Shown here piece by piece: positions 20,742-30,355 of a DNA stretch of 64,000 nt. The DNA lies in contig NZ_NPEG01000002.1 of the NCBI RefSeq assembly GCF_002812045.1, positions 310,001 to 374,000 on the forward strand, in the 5' to 3' direction. The DNA is from Leptospira haakeii. GTDB taxonomy: Bacteria; Spirochaetota; Leptospiria; Leptospirales; Leptospiraceae. The position numbers and the translations under genes are program-made. The notes beneath the pieces were generated by a model, which was given only the letters and a program-made list of their open reading frames with translations, was not told the origin of the DNA and searched no databases. The first letter of the stretch is position 1. Every line of letters begins with the position of its first letter.

Positions 20742-21944
20742 TTATCCGGAAAAATCCCCTTTTTTCGCCTCAACTTTGACCGGGATCCAAGCGGCACCTT
20801 CAAATTTAGGCACATCCAATCTTTCCAGCTCGAATTGTAAGACCCCATCCTTCCAAAGATAGGAACCTTCCGCATGACTTTCGCCGGAATGTAATGCAAT
20901 TCCCAAAGAATATTTCCCAGGAGAAAGATTGAGCGGAAAACGAAAATCTATCCGAACAGGTTCCTTAGGTTTTAGATCTTTTTGACGGCCACCAATATGG
21001 AATGTATTTGTTCCGAATACTCGGATCCCTCTATGATCATCAATATGAAAACCAACGGTTAAATCTTCCAGAGAAGAACGAAAAGATGCGGCTACTCTTA
21101 ATAAAACTTCTGCACCGACTGGCAGGATAGAAGGATTTGATTTACCTGCATATTGGATCTCAACGTCCAAAGATTCCACCAATGAATCTTTGTCCTGGAT
21201 CTTAGTGTTTCCTTCTAGAGAAGAAGATGCAATGATCTGCATATATTCCCTAAAGCCGTCTATCGGATCTCCATCGAATACCAATTTTCCTTTTTCTAAG
21301 ACAAGAAGTCTAGTGCAGACAGATTTTAAAAGTTCCAGGTCGTGGCTTACGATTAGAGTCAAAGTTCCTTCTTCGGAAAACTTACGAAATCGGTTTAAAC
21401 TTTTCTGTTGGAAACTCGCATCACCTACGGCCAAAGCCTCATCCACGATCAAAATATCCGGACGTTTTGCGGTCGCGAGTGCAAACCCCAATCTCATCGT
21501 CATTCCGGAGGAATAGTTTTTTAAAGGGCTTTTGCGAAATTCAGACAGACCGGAAAAACGAAAAATCTCCTCAGAAGATTTGATCAACTCTTCCGGATCT
21601 AATCCCCAGACTAAACCGTTATAGTATAAATTTTCTTCCCCGGAAAGTTCCGGATTAAAACCGACGCCCAATTCTAAGATAGAACGAACAGTTCCCTTCT
21701 TTTCCAATTTTCCGGAATCTACTTTGGAAACTCCGGTCAGCAATTTAAGTAAGGTGGATTTTCCCGCACCGTTTCTACCGATGATGCCGATGACTTCTCC
21801 TTTCTCCGCAGAAAAAGAAATTCCATCTAATGCCTTATATTTTACATCCAAGCCGAAATAACCAAATGTAATCGCACTTAAAAGTCGATTCCAAGGTTTG
21901 CTATAACCTTGATAGGTTTTGGAAATATTCTCTATTCTGATCAA
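20742..21944 (-). CDS. wzt: polysaccharide ABC exporter ATPase with Wzt-type C-terminal domain
   Basis: A protein of 400 residues. Residues 1-250 form an ABC ATPase: Walker A GRNGAGKSTLL, signature YSSGMTMRLG, Walker B ILIVDEALAVGD. Residues about 260-395 form a beta-sandwich of the Wzt C-terminal type (RGIRVFGTNTFHI, GKYSLGIALHSG), which in O-antigen systems recognises the capped end of the glycan. It overlaps the permease gene by 4 bp. The exported polymer could be O-antigen or another surface glycan. Confidence 0.93.
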   Translation of the reverse strand: MIRIENISKTYQGYSKPWNRLLSAITFGYFGLDVKYKALDGISFSAEKGEVIGIIGRNGAGKSTLLKLLTGVSKVDSGKLEKKGTVRSILELGVGFNPELSGEENLYYNGLVWGLDPEELIKSSEEIFRFSGLSEFRKSPLKNYSSGMTMRLGFALATAKRPDILIVDEALAVGDASFQQKSLNRFRKFSEEGTLTLIVSHDLELLKSVCTRLLVLEKGKLVFDGDPIDGFREYMQIIASSSLEGNTKIQDKDSLVESLDVEIQYAGKSNPSILPVGAEVLLRVAASFRSSLEDLTVGFHIDDHRGIRVFGTNTFHIGGRQKDLKPKEPVRIDFRFPLNLSPGKYSLGIALHSGESHAEGSYLWKDGVLQFELERLDVPKFEGAAWIPVKVEAKKGDFSG

Positions 21945-22711
21945 AGGTGATCCAACACTATCTGATTTAATTTAGTACGGCTTAAAAGAAAAATCCCCAA
22001 AAAAATTCCAAGAAAAGGAAGAAAGTCCAAAATCCCCGCCTGAGGAATATACCCAACGAGCAACGCAGATCTAAAAACTTCCAAAGGAAAGAAGAATGGA
22101 TTGAATACATTCAATTTTCCTAAAATACCTTTCGATTCATAAAGAATAGGAAGACCCCAGAACAAGAACTGGGTCAATAATCTCATTAAAGGAGAAATAT
22201 CTCTTAAAATAATATTCACACGAGCCAGATAACTTTGGAGGCAGGCCAAAAATAATCCAGTGCAGAACATTGATAGAAAAGAAAGAGGCAAACTCCAGAT
22301 CCCAAGCTTACCTGCCCATGCCAGAAAGAGAAAGATCGGAATAGAAGTCACAAGCCAATGTAACAGAAACTGTACAAATGGAATCCAAAGAAAAATTTCG
22401 GGACCAAGAGGAGATCTTTTGATCAATTGCCTGTTATCAGTGAGAATCCCGGTACCTCTGATCAAATATTCTTGCAAAGGGATCCAAAATAAAAGTCCGC
22501 TTAGTACATTAGAAAAATATTCTATGGAATTTTCGCCTTGGGATCTAATCCCAATAAAATAAAATACGATCGTATAGATCAGGATCAAACTTACGTTTTG
22601 TAGGAACATCCATGCCAGGCCCAATGCGGAACCTGCGTACTGCAATGCATAATCCCTTCTTACAAGAACTGATAAAATTCTGAGATTACGCAAAAAAACG
22701 AAAGAGGTCAC
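21941..22711 (-). CDS. wzm: polysaccharide ABC exporter permease (ABC-2 type)
   Basis: A protein of 256 residues with six predicted transmembrane helices and the ABC-2 polysaccharide-exporter pattern (LVRRDYALQYAGSALGLAWMFLQNVSLILIY, where only parts are diagnostic; LPILYESKG and FNPFFFPLEVFRSALL near the end). It forms the inner-membrane channel for the ATPase encoded next to it. Start ATG with upstream radC end 38 bp away, so it may be read from the radC promoter or its own. Confidence 0.92.
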   Translation of the reverse strand: MTSFVFLRNLRILSVLVRRDYALQYAGSALGLAWMFLQNVSLILIYTIVFYFIGIRSQGENSIEYFSNVLSGLLFWIPLQEYLIRGTGILTDNRQLIKRSPLGPEIFLWIPFVQFLLHWLVTSIPIFLFLAWAGKLGIWSLPLSFLSMFCTGLFLACLQSYLARVNIILRDISPLMRLLTQFLFWGLPILYESKGILGKLNVFNPFFFPLEVFRSALLVGYIPQAGILDFLPFLGIFLGIFLLSRTKLNQIVLDHL

Positions 22712-22749
22712 TCTATAACCTAAGATTAGAATTTAAGAGGAGAAATAGA

Positions 22750-23421
22750 TCAGTTCCCTTCTAGTCGAGTAGATTGTTTGCAGGAAAAGATCCCGTCAAT
22801 TCCAAAAATCCAATGGTCCAAGAGCTCCACATCCAAATTACTGAGTATATCCTTTAAGTTGGTATAAACTTCCCAATCTTCTTGGCTAGGAAAACAGATC
22901 ATACCGGGATGATTATGAGCAAGTATCGCCTGGGAGGCCTCGTCATTGAGTATGATCCGGACCAGGTCTCTTGGAAGAACTCCCACCTCTTCCAAACTAC
23001 CTTTAGAAACTGTCTCCACTCTTAAAAGATCTCCTGCTGGGGAGATGGTAGCTAAAACAAAACATTCTCTTTTTAAAGGGGAGAATAATCCCTGCAGATA
23101 GGAAGAAAGTGTAGTAGGGTCATAACCCGCCATTCGGATGGATTTATATTTGAGTCTTTTAGTAAGTTCTAAAGCCGCAAGTAAGATGCTGACTTTTGCC
23201 TTACCTAACCCGTTGATATGAAAATTTCTAGGAATATTGGATGAGAGAAGTCCTCCCAATCCTCGGGACTTTTTTAGAATATCTCGGCTGAGATCTTCAA
23301 TAGGAAGGCCCCTGCTCCCTTTACCCAAAAGAACGGCAATCAGTTCCCAGTCTTCCAGATTCTCCGCATCATGAAAGATACGGGATCTAGGATCCGGACC
23401 TGAACCCCAGCGCTCAGCCAA
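22750..23421 (-). CDS. radC: RadC/JAB-domain protein
   Basis: A protein of 223 residues. The N-terminal helix-hairpin-helix-like part (LEDWELIAVLLGKGSRGLPI, LGKAKVSILLAALEL) precedes a JAMM metalloprotease-like domain with AHNHPG and PSQED metal ligands, as in RadC (UPF0758). The family's role is unsettled; the old claim of a repair function is doubtful. The start is a TTG directly behind the stop of the small upstream gene, with no good ribosome-binding site, so translational coupling is likely. Confidence 0.88.
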   Translation of the reverse strand: MAERWGSGPDPRSRIFHDAENLEDWELIAVLLGKGSRGLPIEDLSRDILKKSRGLGGLLSSNIPRNFHINGLGKAKVSILLAALELTKRLKYKSIRMAGYDPTTLSSYLQGLFSPLKRECFVLATISPAGDLLRVETVSKGSLEEVGVLPRDLVRIILNDEASQAILAHNHPGMICFPSQEDWEVYTNLKDILSNLDVELLDHWIFGIDGIFSCKQSTRLEGN

Positions 23422-23423
23422 GT

Positions 23424-23648
23424 TTAAATTTTTCTTAGGTTCTTCTTGCTCAGCTCGGAAAGCGTTTCAGAGAACCAATTTCCGTCCTGGACCAAGTCCC
23501 CTTGGAAAGATTCTTCCAAATAATCCGCGAAGGTCTTAGAGTTCGGTTCAGAAGAACGAACTTTTTCCCTCCAATCGAATCCCGCACCAGCGAGACCTTT
23601 ACGGCTTCTCTCATAAGCACCTGAATCTTGTAGAGATCGAATCATCAT
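23424..23648 (-). CDS. small conserved-looking protein upstream of radC, unknown function
   Basis: A protein of 74 residues, hydrophilic, beginning MMIRSLQDSGAYERSRKG. I do not recognise a domain. It is judged real because GGAGAG lies 8 nt upstream of the start and because its stop is 2 nt from the radC start. The first two codons are both ATG; the second is equally possible. The polar sequence with a possible C-terminal amphipathic helix (WFSETLSELSKKNLRKI) suggests a soluble binding partner, but no function is assigned. Confidence 0.6.
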   Translation of the reverse strand: MMIRSLQDSGAYERSRKGLAGAGFDWREKVRSSEPNSKTFADYLEESFQGDLVQDGNWFSETLSELSKKNLRKI

Positions 23649-23939
23649 AACTTTTCTCTCCCTCGCCTAATTAGTTAGACGACATAAATTGAATTTATTA
23701 CACCAATAATCTACTAAACGGTTATTTATATACTATACGAATTTATAGTTACCGTCAAGCGTTTACCGTGTTTTTTTAGAGAAATTTCAGAACTTCTGCC
23801 CAGAAGTTTCTCACTTACAAGATCCATTCTATATCTAGCCCGGACAAATCCTGAATTCAACCGGGTTTCATTTTGGAAAAAATAACCCGATTCCCCAAAA
23901 AACGCACTCTGCTGTCCATTCGTTGGACCCGTCTCTGGA

Positions 23940-24806
23940 ATGAGGTTCCTATATTTAGTTATCCTTCTTCTTCCCGGCGCTTTTGTTTTCGGATCGGATC
24001 TAAACATACCTGCAGAGATCTGGTTTCGGCCTTGGTGGAATGGAGGAGAAATATCCTTTTTTGGAATATACGAAAAAGAAGAAGTTCCCCTCTCCGGAAT
24101 TTCTCTCCAATTCCCATTCTCCCCGGGCAAAAAAGAAGAGTATAGACTCTCCTATGTTCGCAGCGGTAGGACCAAAGAAGGGAAATTTTTCGAAACAATT
24201 TCCTTAGGTTATCAAATAGAACTAAGCCACAATCTAGGTTTTAGATTTCGATTCGGGACCGGAGGTTTTGGGCCTTCTTCTTATTTTACTTCTCTCGGAA
24301 TCTATGGTTCCAAATTAAGTTGGGAAGTTTTTGGAAGAAAGTATCAGGAAGAAAATTCCTTAGGAATATTACTCAACTCTTCTCGGGACTCGGAGTTTCG
24401 GATCGGTTTAGGTTACGAAAGAATTCGAAACAGCCACTTAGATTTTGAAGATAGAGTTTCGCTCGGAGTCTATTGGAACTGGGAAGGATTTTTAGGACAG
24501 TTAGAAGGATTTGAATCGGAAAAAGATCCGATCGGATTAATCGGACTTGGATATTCTCCATTTTATAAAAAAGAAGAAGGTCCTAAACCTAGTTCTACAA
24601 CACAAACATCCGCCGAAAAAGTAAATATCTATCCTTCTCTAAAAACGGAAGAACTTTTGAAACTTGGATTTTCCTTACAAGAATCCATTTCTATTTCTTC
24701 TCTTTCCGAAGGACCTGCTGAAAAATTTGAGACTTATCTAAAGTCACTTCCAGAACTCAAAAGCAGAAAAATTAAAAAACTGATCCGCAACAAAAGGGGA
24801 TTTTAA
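23940..24806 (+). CDS. exported protein of unknown function
   Basis: A protein of 288 residues with a signal peptide (LVILLLPGAFVFGSD). The middle region alternates aromatic/polar residues (FRFRFGTGGFGPSSYFTSLGI, EFRIGLGYERI, VSLGVYWNWEGF) like beta-strands of an outer-membrane barrel. The C-terminal 60 residues are helical and basic (LLKLGFSLQESISISSL, IKKLIRNKRGF). It is followed at once by another exported protein gene, so the pair is an operon. The preceding 290 bp hold no gene; a weak aacttct/agaagtt hairpin at 23791-23808 is the only structure seen. Confidence 0.65.
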   Translation: MRFLYLVILLLPGAFVFGSDLNIPAEIWFRPWWNGGEISFFGIYEKEEVPLSGISLQFPFSPGKKEEYRLSYVRSGRTKEGKFFETISLGYQIELSHNLGFRFRFGTGGFGPSSYFTSLGIYGSKLSWEVFGRKYQEENSLGILLNSSRDSEFRIGLGYERIRNSHLDFEDRVSLGVYWNWEGFLGQLEGFESEKDPIGLIGLGYSPFYKKEEGPKPSSTTQTSAEKVNIYPSLKTEELLKLGFSLQESISISSLSEGPAEKFETYLKSLPELKSRKIKKLIRNKRGF

Positions 24807-26105
24807 ATGAAAAGATCCCTTTTCTTAGTATTCTTTTTTTCGAATATTCTATCCGCCGAGAATTTACCCTCCCCTTTTTCTGCAGGAGTTTCTTTTTCCG
24901 GATACGATTCCAGATATTACACTAAAAGACAGGAGACTGTTTGGTTCAGAGGAGAAGTTTGTTTTAAAAGTTTTGTTTTAGTTTTTACCGATAAAGAATG
25001 TTCCAAACATAAAGTATTTTTGGAAAAAAGAGGAGAAACATATTTAGGTTCTTATCTATTTGAGAATAGGAATATTTATCTTTCTTACGGAAATCGATTC
25101 AGACCTTTAAACCATTTCTTCTTTTTAAGAGACAAATTCGATTTTTCTTCTTTCTGGTTTTTAGAACAACCTACTGTCAGAACCGGATTTTTAGGTATGA
25201 AGTTCGGAGAAAGTATATTAGGTACTTATTATGCGGATAATGTTGCGGATAAACTGCCCGGTTTCTTCTTCAAACCGTATAAAAATTTTTTAGAACTTGC
25301 CTATTCTCCCCAAACAAAAGAAGGATTTATACTTTTAGAATTCCCTTCTTCTGAAGAAAGAAAATCCGAAAAGAAACCATACTGGTTTAGGACTGAAATT
25401 TTCGGAACCAAAGATAATCCTCAAGGAATTGTATCTGCATCCTGGTCGGACAAAGAGAAAGACAAAAGAGTATTCGTTTCAGGATTTAGAGGCAGATCGG
25501 GGCAATTATTCCAGCTTTCAGAAAGAACAGATCCGGAAGAAAAAGCGGAACTATTCAGATTTGTTTGGGAACCAGGTCCTTATAGAAGATTACAATTCGC
25601 AGAATCCAGTCGATATTCGTCGGACGGAAAAGAAATCTACTCAGCCAAATCCGTTTTGGGTAGGATGGAAATTTTAGAATTTCCTTGGTTTGCGGTCTTG
25701 GCCCAAGTTAGAGCCTATTCTTTTTCGGATCATTCTTCTTGGATTTTTGGAAAAGGTTTATATCTATCTTACCAGAGAAAGTTTTGGAGATGGGAATTAG
25801 GGCAGGAGTGGAGAAAGAACGGAGATAGACTTACTGAAGCAGGTTTACAAATTTCTGTGGGAAAAAATTGGAAAATTTACACAAGTCTCCTCTATGCAGA
25901 AGAAAAAAATTTATATCCTGCGTTCGCGGAGGAATCTATCACTCCCGAGGAAACCGGTTTGGTCGTAACGGATAAATCTTTTTATTCTTTTTTACGGATA
26001 TCCCATTCTTACTTTGCTATTCATATTCGACACACTAGAGAAAAGGAAGGCAAAGGAGACGGTTTAAGCATGAGATTTCAGGTGTATATCCCGCTCTTTG
26101 ATTGA
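24807..26105 (+). CDS. exported beta-rich protein, probable outer-membrane protein
   Basis: A protein of 432 residues with a signal peptide (LFLVFFFSNILSAEN). The rest is rich in aromatic-ended beta-strands and tight turns (YLGSYLFENRNIYLSYG, FWRWELGQEWRKNGDRL, FLRISHSYFAIHIRHTRE, ending in FQVYIPLFD), as in outer-membrane barrels, whose last strand often ends in an aromatic residue. It begins 1 nt after the stop of the gene before it. No family recognised. Confidence 0.65.
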   Translation: MKRSLFLVFFFSNILSAENLPSPFSAGVSFSGYDSRYYTKRQETVWFRGEVCFKSFVLVFTDKECSKHKVFLEKRGETYLGSYLFENRNIYLSYGNRFRPLNHFFFLRDKFDFSSFWFLEQPTVRTGFLGMKFGESILGTYYADNVADKLPGFFFKPYKNFLELAYSPQTKEGFILLEFPSSEERKSEKKPYWFRTEIFGTKDNPQGIVSASWSDKEKDKRVFVSGFRGRSGQLFQLSERTDPEEKAELFRFVWEPGPYRRLQFAESSRYSSDGKEIYSAKSVLGRMEILEFPWFAVLAQVRAYSFSDHSSWIFGKGLYLSYQRKFWRWELGQEWRKNGDRLTEAGLQISVGKNWKIYTSLLYAEEKNLYPAFAEESITPEETGLVVTDKSFYSFLRISHSYFAIHIRHTREKEGKGDGLSMRFQVYIPLFD

Positions 26106-26134
26106 AAAATCTAAATAGATTCCGGTAGCCTTCT

Positions 26135-26491
26135 TTATGAAAGGTCCGGCAGTCGTAATCTTAGTTTATTTGCTGACGCAGTAATAATAGCACCGGAAAA
26201 TAATTCCGTTTCATGCAAACTTAATATATATTTGCTGATTCTCACTTGCTCGCTTGTTGAAAGATTCACCAGGCGAACAATTCCATGATGCGGGATTTTT
26301 CGGACGACAGCCAATTCTCCGAAATCTTTATCTAAGGTTATTAAGATCCTTTTCTGTTCAAATGCCAGTTTAAGGATCTCTTCATCACCTGGATCGGATG
26401 GAAACTCTCCAGTCCAAATCACATCAATTCCAGATGAGAGTAATTCTTTAAAGACCCCTCCCCAAACGCAGGTGTCCAATAATACTTTCAC
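26135..26491 (-). CDS. DUF5615 PIN-like toxin
   Basis: A protein of 118 residues with a reduced PIN-like fold: MKVLLDTCVWG at the start, a central LITLDKDFGELA motif and GIVRLV. These match DUF5615 (Mut7-C-like PIN) proteins, which form toxin-antitoxin-type pairs with DUF433 proteins. The likely activity is RNA cleavage. It overlaps the upstream DUF433 gene by 4 bp. Confidence 0.85.
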   Translation of the reverse strand: MKVLLDTCVWGGVFKELLSSGIDVIWTGEFPSDPGDEEILKLAFEQKRILITLDKDFGELAVVRKIPHHGIVRLVNLSTSEQVRISKYILSLHETELFSGAIITASANKLRLRLPDLS

Positions 26492-26745
26492 GCAACTTGG
26501 CTTGAGTCAGTAGGAATATTTTCTATCCTTTCATGAGAAACTATTCGATGCGCATAAACAAGGCAGGCCTGTATGTCATCTAACTCTAACCAAGGATACC
26601 CTTGTAAAATCTGCTCAGACGTATCTCCTGCTGCAAGCATCCCGAGTATATGCTCAACAGCCAATCTACGACCTCGAACGATTGGTTTTCCGCCCAAGAT
26701 TTTAGGATCGAAAGTGATCCTTTTAATTAGATTTTCCTGATCCAT
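26488..26745 (-). CDS. DUF433 antitoxin-like protein
   Basis: A protein of 85 residues with the family core ITFDPKILGGKPIVRGRRLAVEHIL, then LLAAGDTSEQILQGYPWLELDDIQACLVYA. DUF433 proteins carry a winged-helix-like domain and are usually encoded directly before a DUF5615 toxin, as here. It is expected to neutralise the toxin and repress the pair's promoter. Confidence 0.88.
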   Translation of the reverse strand: MDQENLIKRITFDPKILGGKPIVRGRRLAVEHILGMLAAGDTSEQILQGYPWLELDDIQACLVYAHRIVSHERIENIPTDSSQVA

Positions 26746-26862
26746 ATCATATTTACTTTCCTGGATTTTTTAGGCGCCGTCCAATCTTTTTTAAAGGAGA
26801 AGATAGTATCAGTAGTGAAAAGTTATTCCATTTAAGCTAAGCCAAAAAATAAAAATGCTCTT

Positions 26863-27621
26863 TTAGTCCAGTTTTACTCTCAACTCCTGCAGAATATGAA
26901 TTAGGAAAGTTAAAATCCCCGAGAAGATATAAAGGCAGATCAGTCCATAAACAAGCCAAGGCCAACGAGCAAATCCTACAAAGAATAACGCGATCAAAGC
27001 AGCACCAAGCATTAAACCTGCACGCAAAGGACTTAGTTTGGAACGAATTGCAACCTGAGGTTTGCCATATCGAATATTAGAAACCATTAAAAATGCAATC
27101 AGCACAAACAATGGAATTCCCAACCAATGAGGAAGAGTATGATCTTTTCCCAGGAAAATAGGAAGAAATCCGATAGTCACTCCGGCAACTGGAGAAGGTA
27201 ATCCAGTAAAAGAAGAAGGATCATGAGCCACATTAAATCTTGCTAATCTGTATGCAGCACAAGCAGGGAAGATAGCAGCGATCAACATTCCAATAGGGAA
27301 AAGATCTTCTTTTCCGAAAACATCTATCTTGTATTCTCCGAGGACCATATTATAAAAAAGGAATCCAGGTGCGATACCGAATGCAGTAAGATCTGCAAGA
27401 CTGTCCAGGTCAGCGCCTAGTTCGCTAGTTGCGTCCAAGGCCCTTGCAGTCATTCCATCCAATCCGTCGCAGATCGCTGCGAGTAGGATGAAAAATCCAG
27501 AGAGTATATAGGATTGAGGTCCGTTACCTGTTGCCTCGGAAGCAATAAGTATGGAAACAAATCCCATACTCAAGTTCCCGAGAGTGATCATATTTGGAAT
27601 CCAATGTAGCCTGCGATTCAT
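26863..27621 (-). CDS. pssA: CDP-alcohol phosphatidyltransferase, probable phosphatidylserine synthase
   Basis: A protein of 252 residues with about seven transmembrane helices. The catalytic motif DGxxAR(x8)GxxxDxxxD is present ([20 protein letters not shown], then LDSLAD). The start [18 protein letters not shown] is typical of the PssA type-II branch, which makes phosphatidylserine from CDP-diacylglycerol and serine at the inner membrane, the precursor of phosphatidylethanolamine. Related enzymes (PgsA, archaetidylserine synthase) share the motif. It is the last gene of the lexA operon and overlaps tsaD by 4 bp. Confidence 0.9.
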   Translation of the reverse strand: MNRRLHWIPNMITLGNLSMGFVSILIASEATGNGPQSYILSGFFILLAAICDGLDGMTARALDATSELGADLDSLADLTAFGIAPGFLFYNMVLGEYKIDVFGKEDLFPIGMLIAAIFPACAAYRLARFNVAHDPSSFTGLPSPVAGVTIGFLPIFLGKDHTLPHWLGIPLFVLIAFLMVSNIRYGKPQVAIRSKLSPLRAGLMLGAALIALFFVGFARWPWLVYGLICLYIFSGILTFLIHILQELRVKLD

Positions 27622-28634
27622 ATATAGGTCTCCTGCCTTACTGGACTTACAGTAAAGTCCAAACTCTTAGAATATCCCTGTTTAAATAGATAATAACCGA
27701 GGGCAGCAACCATCGCGCCGTTATCCGTGCAGTAGATCTTTTTTTGGGGAGATAAAAATTCCAGGGAATTTTTATCCGCGAATTTGGATAATCTGTTACG
27801 AAGTGTAGAATTCGCCAAGACCCCTCCTCCTGCCATGATCCTTTTGATCCCGGTAATAGAAACCGCACGTTTTAGATTTCTTTCCACAAGTTCAAATGCT
27901 GTCTTTTGGAAATGATAACATACTGCCTGAGTGGATAGATCCGGTTGTTTTGCGATCAAATGAGAAACAGCAGTTTTTAGTCCCGAAAAAGAAAACGCCA
28001 CACGATCCTGTTCCAGATTCCTAAGCAAAGGAGGTAAAAGATCTTTCTCCTTTGGATCGGGAACATATTTGGACGCTTCCTTTTCAATTGGGGGGCCACC
28101 AGGATAAGGTAGGGATAATAACCCGGCAACCTTATCGAACGCCTCTCCCAAAGCATCGTCCATCGTATCTCCCACCACTTCCATTTTACCGAAATGAGGG
28201 ATCTTATAGATAGCAGAGTTCCCGCCTGAAAGAAGTAAACCTAATACCGGAAAAATAGGCTCCACTCCTTCTAAATGTAATACTGCAAAGTGAGCCTGTA
28301 AATGACAAAGTGGAACGATAGGTGTTCCATACACTGCATGAATAGACCTCGCCAATTGAGCGCCGATCATGAGTGAACCGGTCAAACCTGGAGATCTGGT
28401 CACGGCCACATAGTCTAGATCGCCAAGTCGGAGTTTGGATTCTTCTAACACTTCAGAGAGAAGAGGATTGATCTTTTCTAAATGGGCACGAGAAGCGATC
28501 TCCGGAACAATCCCTCTAAAAGGTTTGTGAAGATCTATCTGGCTAAAAATTTTGAGGGAAAGTAATTCTTTCCCATCTTTTACGATTGCTAGGCTGGTTT
28601 CGTCGCAGCTAGTCTCTATTCCAAGACCGATCAT
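27618..28634 (-). CDS. tsaD: tRNA N6-threonylcarbamoyladenosine transferase TsaD
   Basis: A protein of 338 residues, standard length. It shows the ASKHA-fold start [12 protein letters not shown], the metal-binding [28 protein letters not shown] and [10 protein letters not shown], with the late Asp in [10 protein letters not shown]. With TsaB and TsaE it adds the threonylcarbamoyl group to A37 of ANN-decoding tRNAs, an essential step in most bacteria. It lies 2 bp after ctpA and overlaps pssA by 4 bp. Confidence 0.97.
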   Translation of the reverse strand: MIGLGIETSCDETSLAIVKDGKELLSLKIFSQIDLHKPFRGIVPEIASRAHLEKINPLLSEVLEESKLRLGDLDYVAVTRSPGLTGSLMIGAQLARSIHAVYGTPIVPLCHLQAHFAVLHLEGVEPIFPVLGLLLSGGNSAIYKIPHFGKMEVVGDTMDDALGEAFDKVAGLLSLPYPGGPPIEKEASKYVPDPKEKDLLPPLLRNLEQDRVAFSFSGLKTAVSHLIAKQPDLSTQAVCYHFQKTAFELVERNLKRAVSITGIKRIMAGGGVLANSTLRNRLSKFADKNSLEFLSPQKKIYCTDNGAMVAALGYYLFKQGYSKSLDFTVSPVRQETYI

Positions 28635-28636
28635 AA

Positions 28637-30004
28637 TTAAGATTTGGGAGAAAGTAGATCCACTGCCTTTTTCAATTGAGGATCCAATTCCAAATCAGTC
28701 ATACTTCTGTCTTTTTCTGCTTGGGTTTTATTTTTATAAACTGCTCTGGCAACGTCTGAACTAAGTTTGATGCCTTGTTCTTTTAGCGCCTTCTCAAAAT
28801 TCAAAAAGTTCTGCTCATTATAATCAGGATATTTAGAAGCAAGTTGTTCTAATAATTTTTTCTCGCTCATCTTTCTAAGATAAAAACGATCATCTTCATT
28901 AGGTTCTATCCCTTTCACGATCACATCCGGTTGGATACCTTTTCCATGAAGTGATTTTCCGGAAGGAGTATAATACTTTTGGACCGTAAGTTTGACAGCC
29001 ATTCCAAAAGAAAGTGGATAAACAATCTGCACTGAGCCTTTTCCAAAAGAAGTAACTCCTACAATTTTCCCTCTCTTATGATCCTGGATCGCTCCAGCAA
29101 AAATTTCAGAAGCGGAAGCGGAACCTTCATTGATCAAGACGACTAATGGTATAGAAGTATATTTATCTCCCTTTCCACTAGACTTGGACACATCTGCAAG
29201 TTCTCCACCTCTTCCTCTTACGGAAACTATATCTAATCCTTCCGGGAGGAAAATATCGGATAATGCAACAGATAAGGGTAATAATCCACCCGGATTCATC
29301 CTTAAATCCACGATTAGACCTTCAGACTTTTTATCTGCGAGTAGCTTCAGATGTTTTTTAAATTCTTCTAATGTGTTTTCTCCCATGAACTGGTTCAAAC
29401 GAAGATAACCCACTTTTTCTTTTTCGAAGAAATAAGAACGAACGTATCGTATCCTAATGTTCTCTCGAACTAAAGTGAATTGTAGAGGTTCTTTTATATT
29501 TTTTCTTTCGACTTTGATACTTACGGAACTTCCAGGTTTTCCACGCATTAGTTTGATCCCTTCTGCGTAGCCCAAGTTTGCTGTACTTTTTCCGTCTATT
29601 TCTATGATCCTATCTTGAGGCAAGATCCCCGCTTTCATTGCAGGAGTATCTTCGATAGGAGAAACAACTACTATGGCTCCATCTGTATAAGCCACTTCCA
29701 TTCCGACTCCGCCGAAAGATCCACGAGTCTCTTCCCGCATCTGTCTGTATTCTTCCTCTTCTAAGAAAGAAGAATGAGGATCTCCTAAAGATCCTAACAT
29801 TCCTTTGATCGCACCTAAAAATACTTTTTCTTCGTCTACGGTTTCTACATAACCGTTTTGCATGAGTCCGAAAACTTCATGGAATAATTGCAGATATTTT
29901 TCAGCAGTCTCTGAAACCGCTTTTGCATGTACTGGACGGAATACAACTGTCGTAAATAGGATCAGAACCAAACTGGCCCAGGCAAATCTTTCCTTATTCT
30001 TCAT
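28637..30004 (-). CDS. ctpA: S41-family carboxy-terminal processing protease
   Basis: A protein of 455 residues with an N-terminal signal/anchor segment, a PDZ domain (about 95-175; [24 protein letters not shown] region), and the S41 protease domain. The catalytic Ser lies in [13 protein letters not shown] and the Lys in GKGSVQ. Such proteases trim the C-termini of periplasmic or secreted proteins. It overlaps the lipoprotein gene upstream by 11 bp and is followed by tsaD after 2 bp, in the lexA operon. Confidence 0.93.
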   Translation of the reverse strand: MKNKERFAWASLVLILFTTVVFRPVHAKAVSETAEKYLQLFHEVFGLMQNGYVETVDEEKVFLGAIKGMLGSLGDPHSSFLEEEEYRQMREETRGSFGGVGMEVAYTDGAIVVVSPIEDTPAMKAGILPQDRIIEIDGKSTANLGYAEGIKLMRGKPGSSVSIKVERKNIKEPLQFTLVRENIRIRYVRSYFFEKEKVGYLRLNQFMGENTLEEFKKHLKLLADKKSEGLIVDLRMNPGGLLPLSVALSDIFLPEGLDIVSVRGRGGELADVSKSSGKGDKYTSIPLVVLINEGSASASEIFAGAIQDHKRGKIVGVTSFGKGSVQIVYPLSFGMAVKLTVQKYYTPSGKSLHGKGIQPDVIVKGIEPNEDDRFYLRKMSEKKLLEQLASKYPDYNEQNFLNFEKALKEQGIKLSSDVARAVYKNKTQAEKDRSMTDLELDPQLKKAVDLLSPKS

Positions 30005-30296
30005 TTTTGCCGACCAAAGCGAAGTAAGTCTTCGGGTATTTGATTCGAATTTGTTCCATTACGGAATCCTTATCTAGTTGGTATCTTTCGCAGGCTGCTT
30101 CCAAAATTTCGGGATCTTTTCGAATGGTTTGTTCGGAAGCATAATTCAATCTTTCCGCAAGGCGGGCCTCGGTCAGATATTCAAGGACTAGTTTTAAATC
30201 CCTGTCTCCGATCTCTTTTTTTCGGGAGGCACAATCGAATAATAGAAGTAATAAGAAGAAGGCCGCGAACACGCGGAAAAAGGAAAGATAGTTCAC
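29994..30296 (-). CDS. small predicted lipoprotein of unknown function
   Basis: About 100 residues from the GTG at 30296: signal peptide FRVFAAFFLLLLLFDC with a lipobox Cys, then a polar helical domain (LKLVLEYLTEARLAERLNYA, ILEAACERYQLDKDSVMEQI). The frame is open to an ATG at 30356, which overlaps the lexA stop as TGATG and would be translationally coupled. That form would put 20 polar residues before the signal peptide. The signal peptide favours the GTG start; the coupling favours the ATG. Function unknown. Confidence 0.65.
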   Translation of the reverse strand: MNYLSFFRVFAAFFLLLLLFDCASRKKEIGDRDLKLVLEYLTEARLAERLNYASEQTIRKDPEILEAACERYQLDKDSVMEQIRIKYPKTYFALVGKNEE

Positions 30297-30355
30297 TCTT
30301 TCAAAATCTTTCCTCTCACAAGGGCTAATGTCAACTCCGAAATCCGGAGCGCCCA

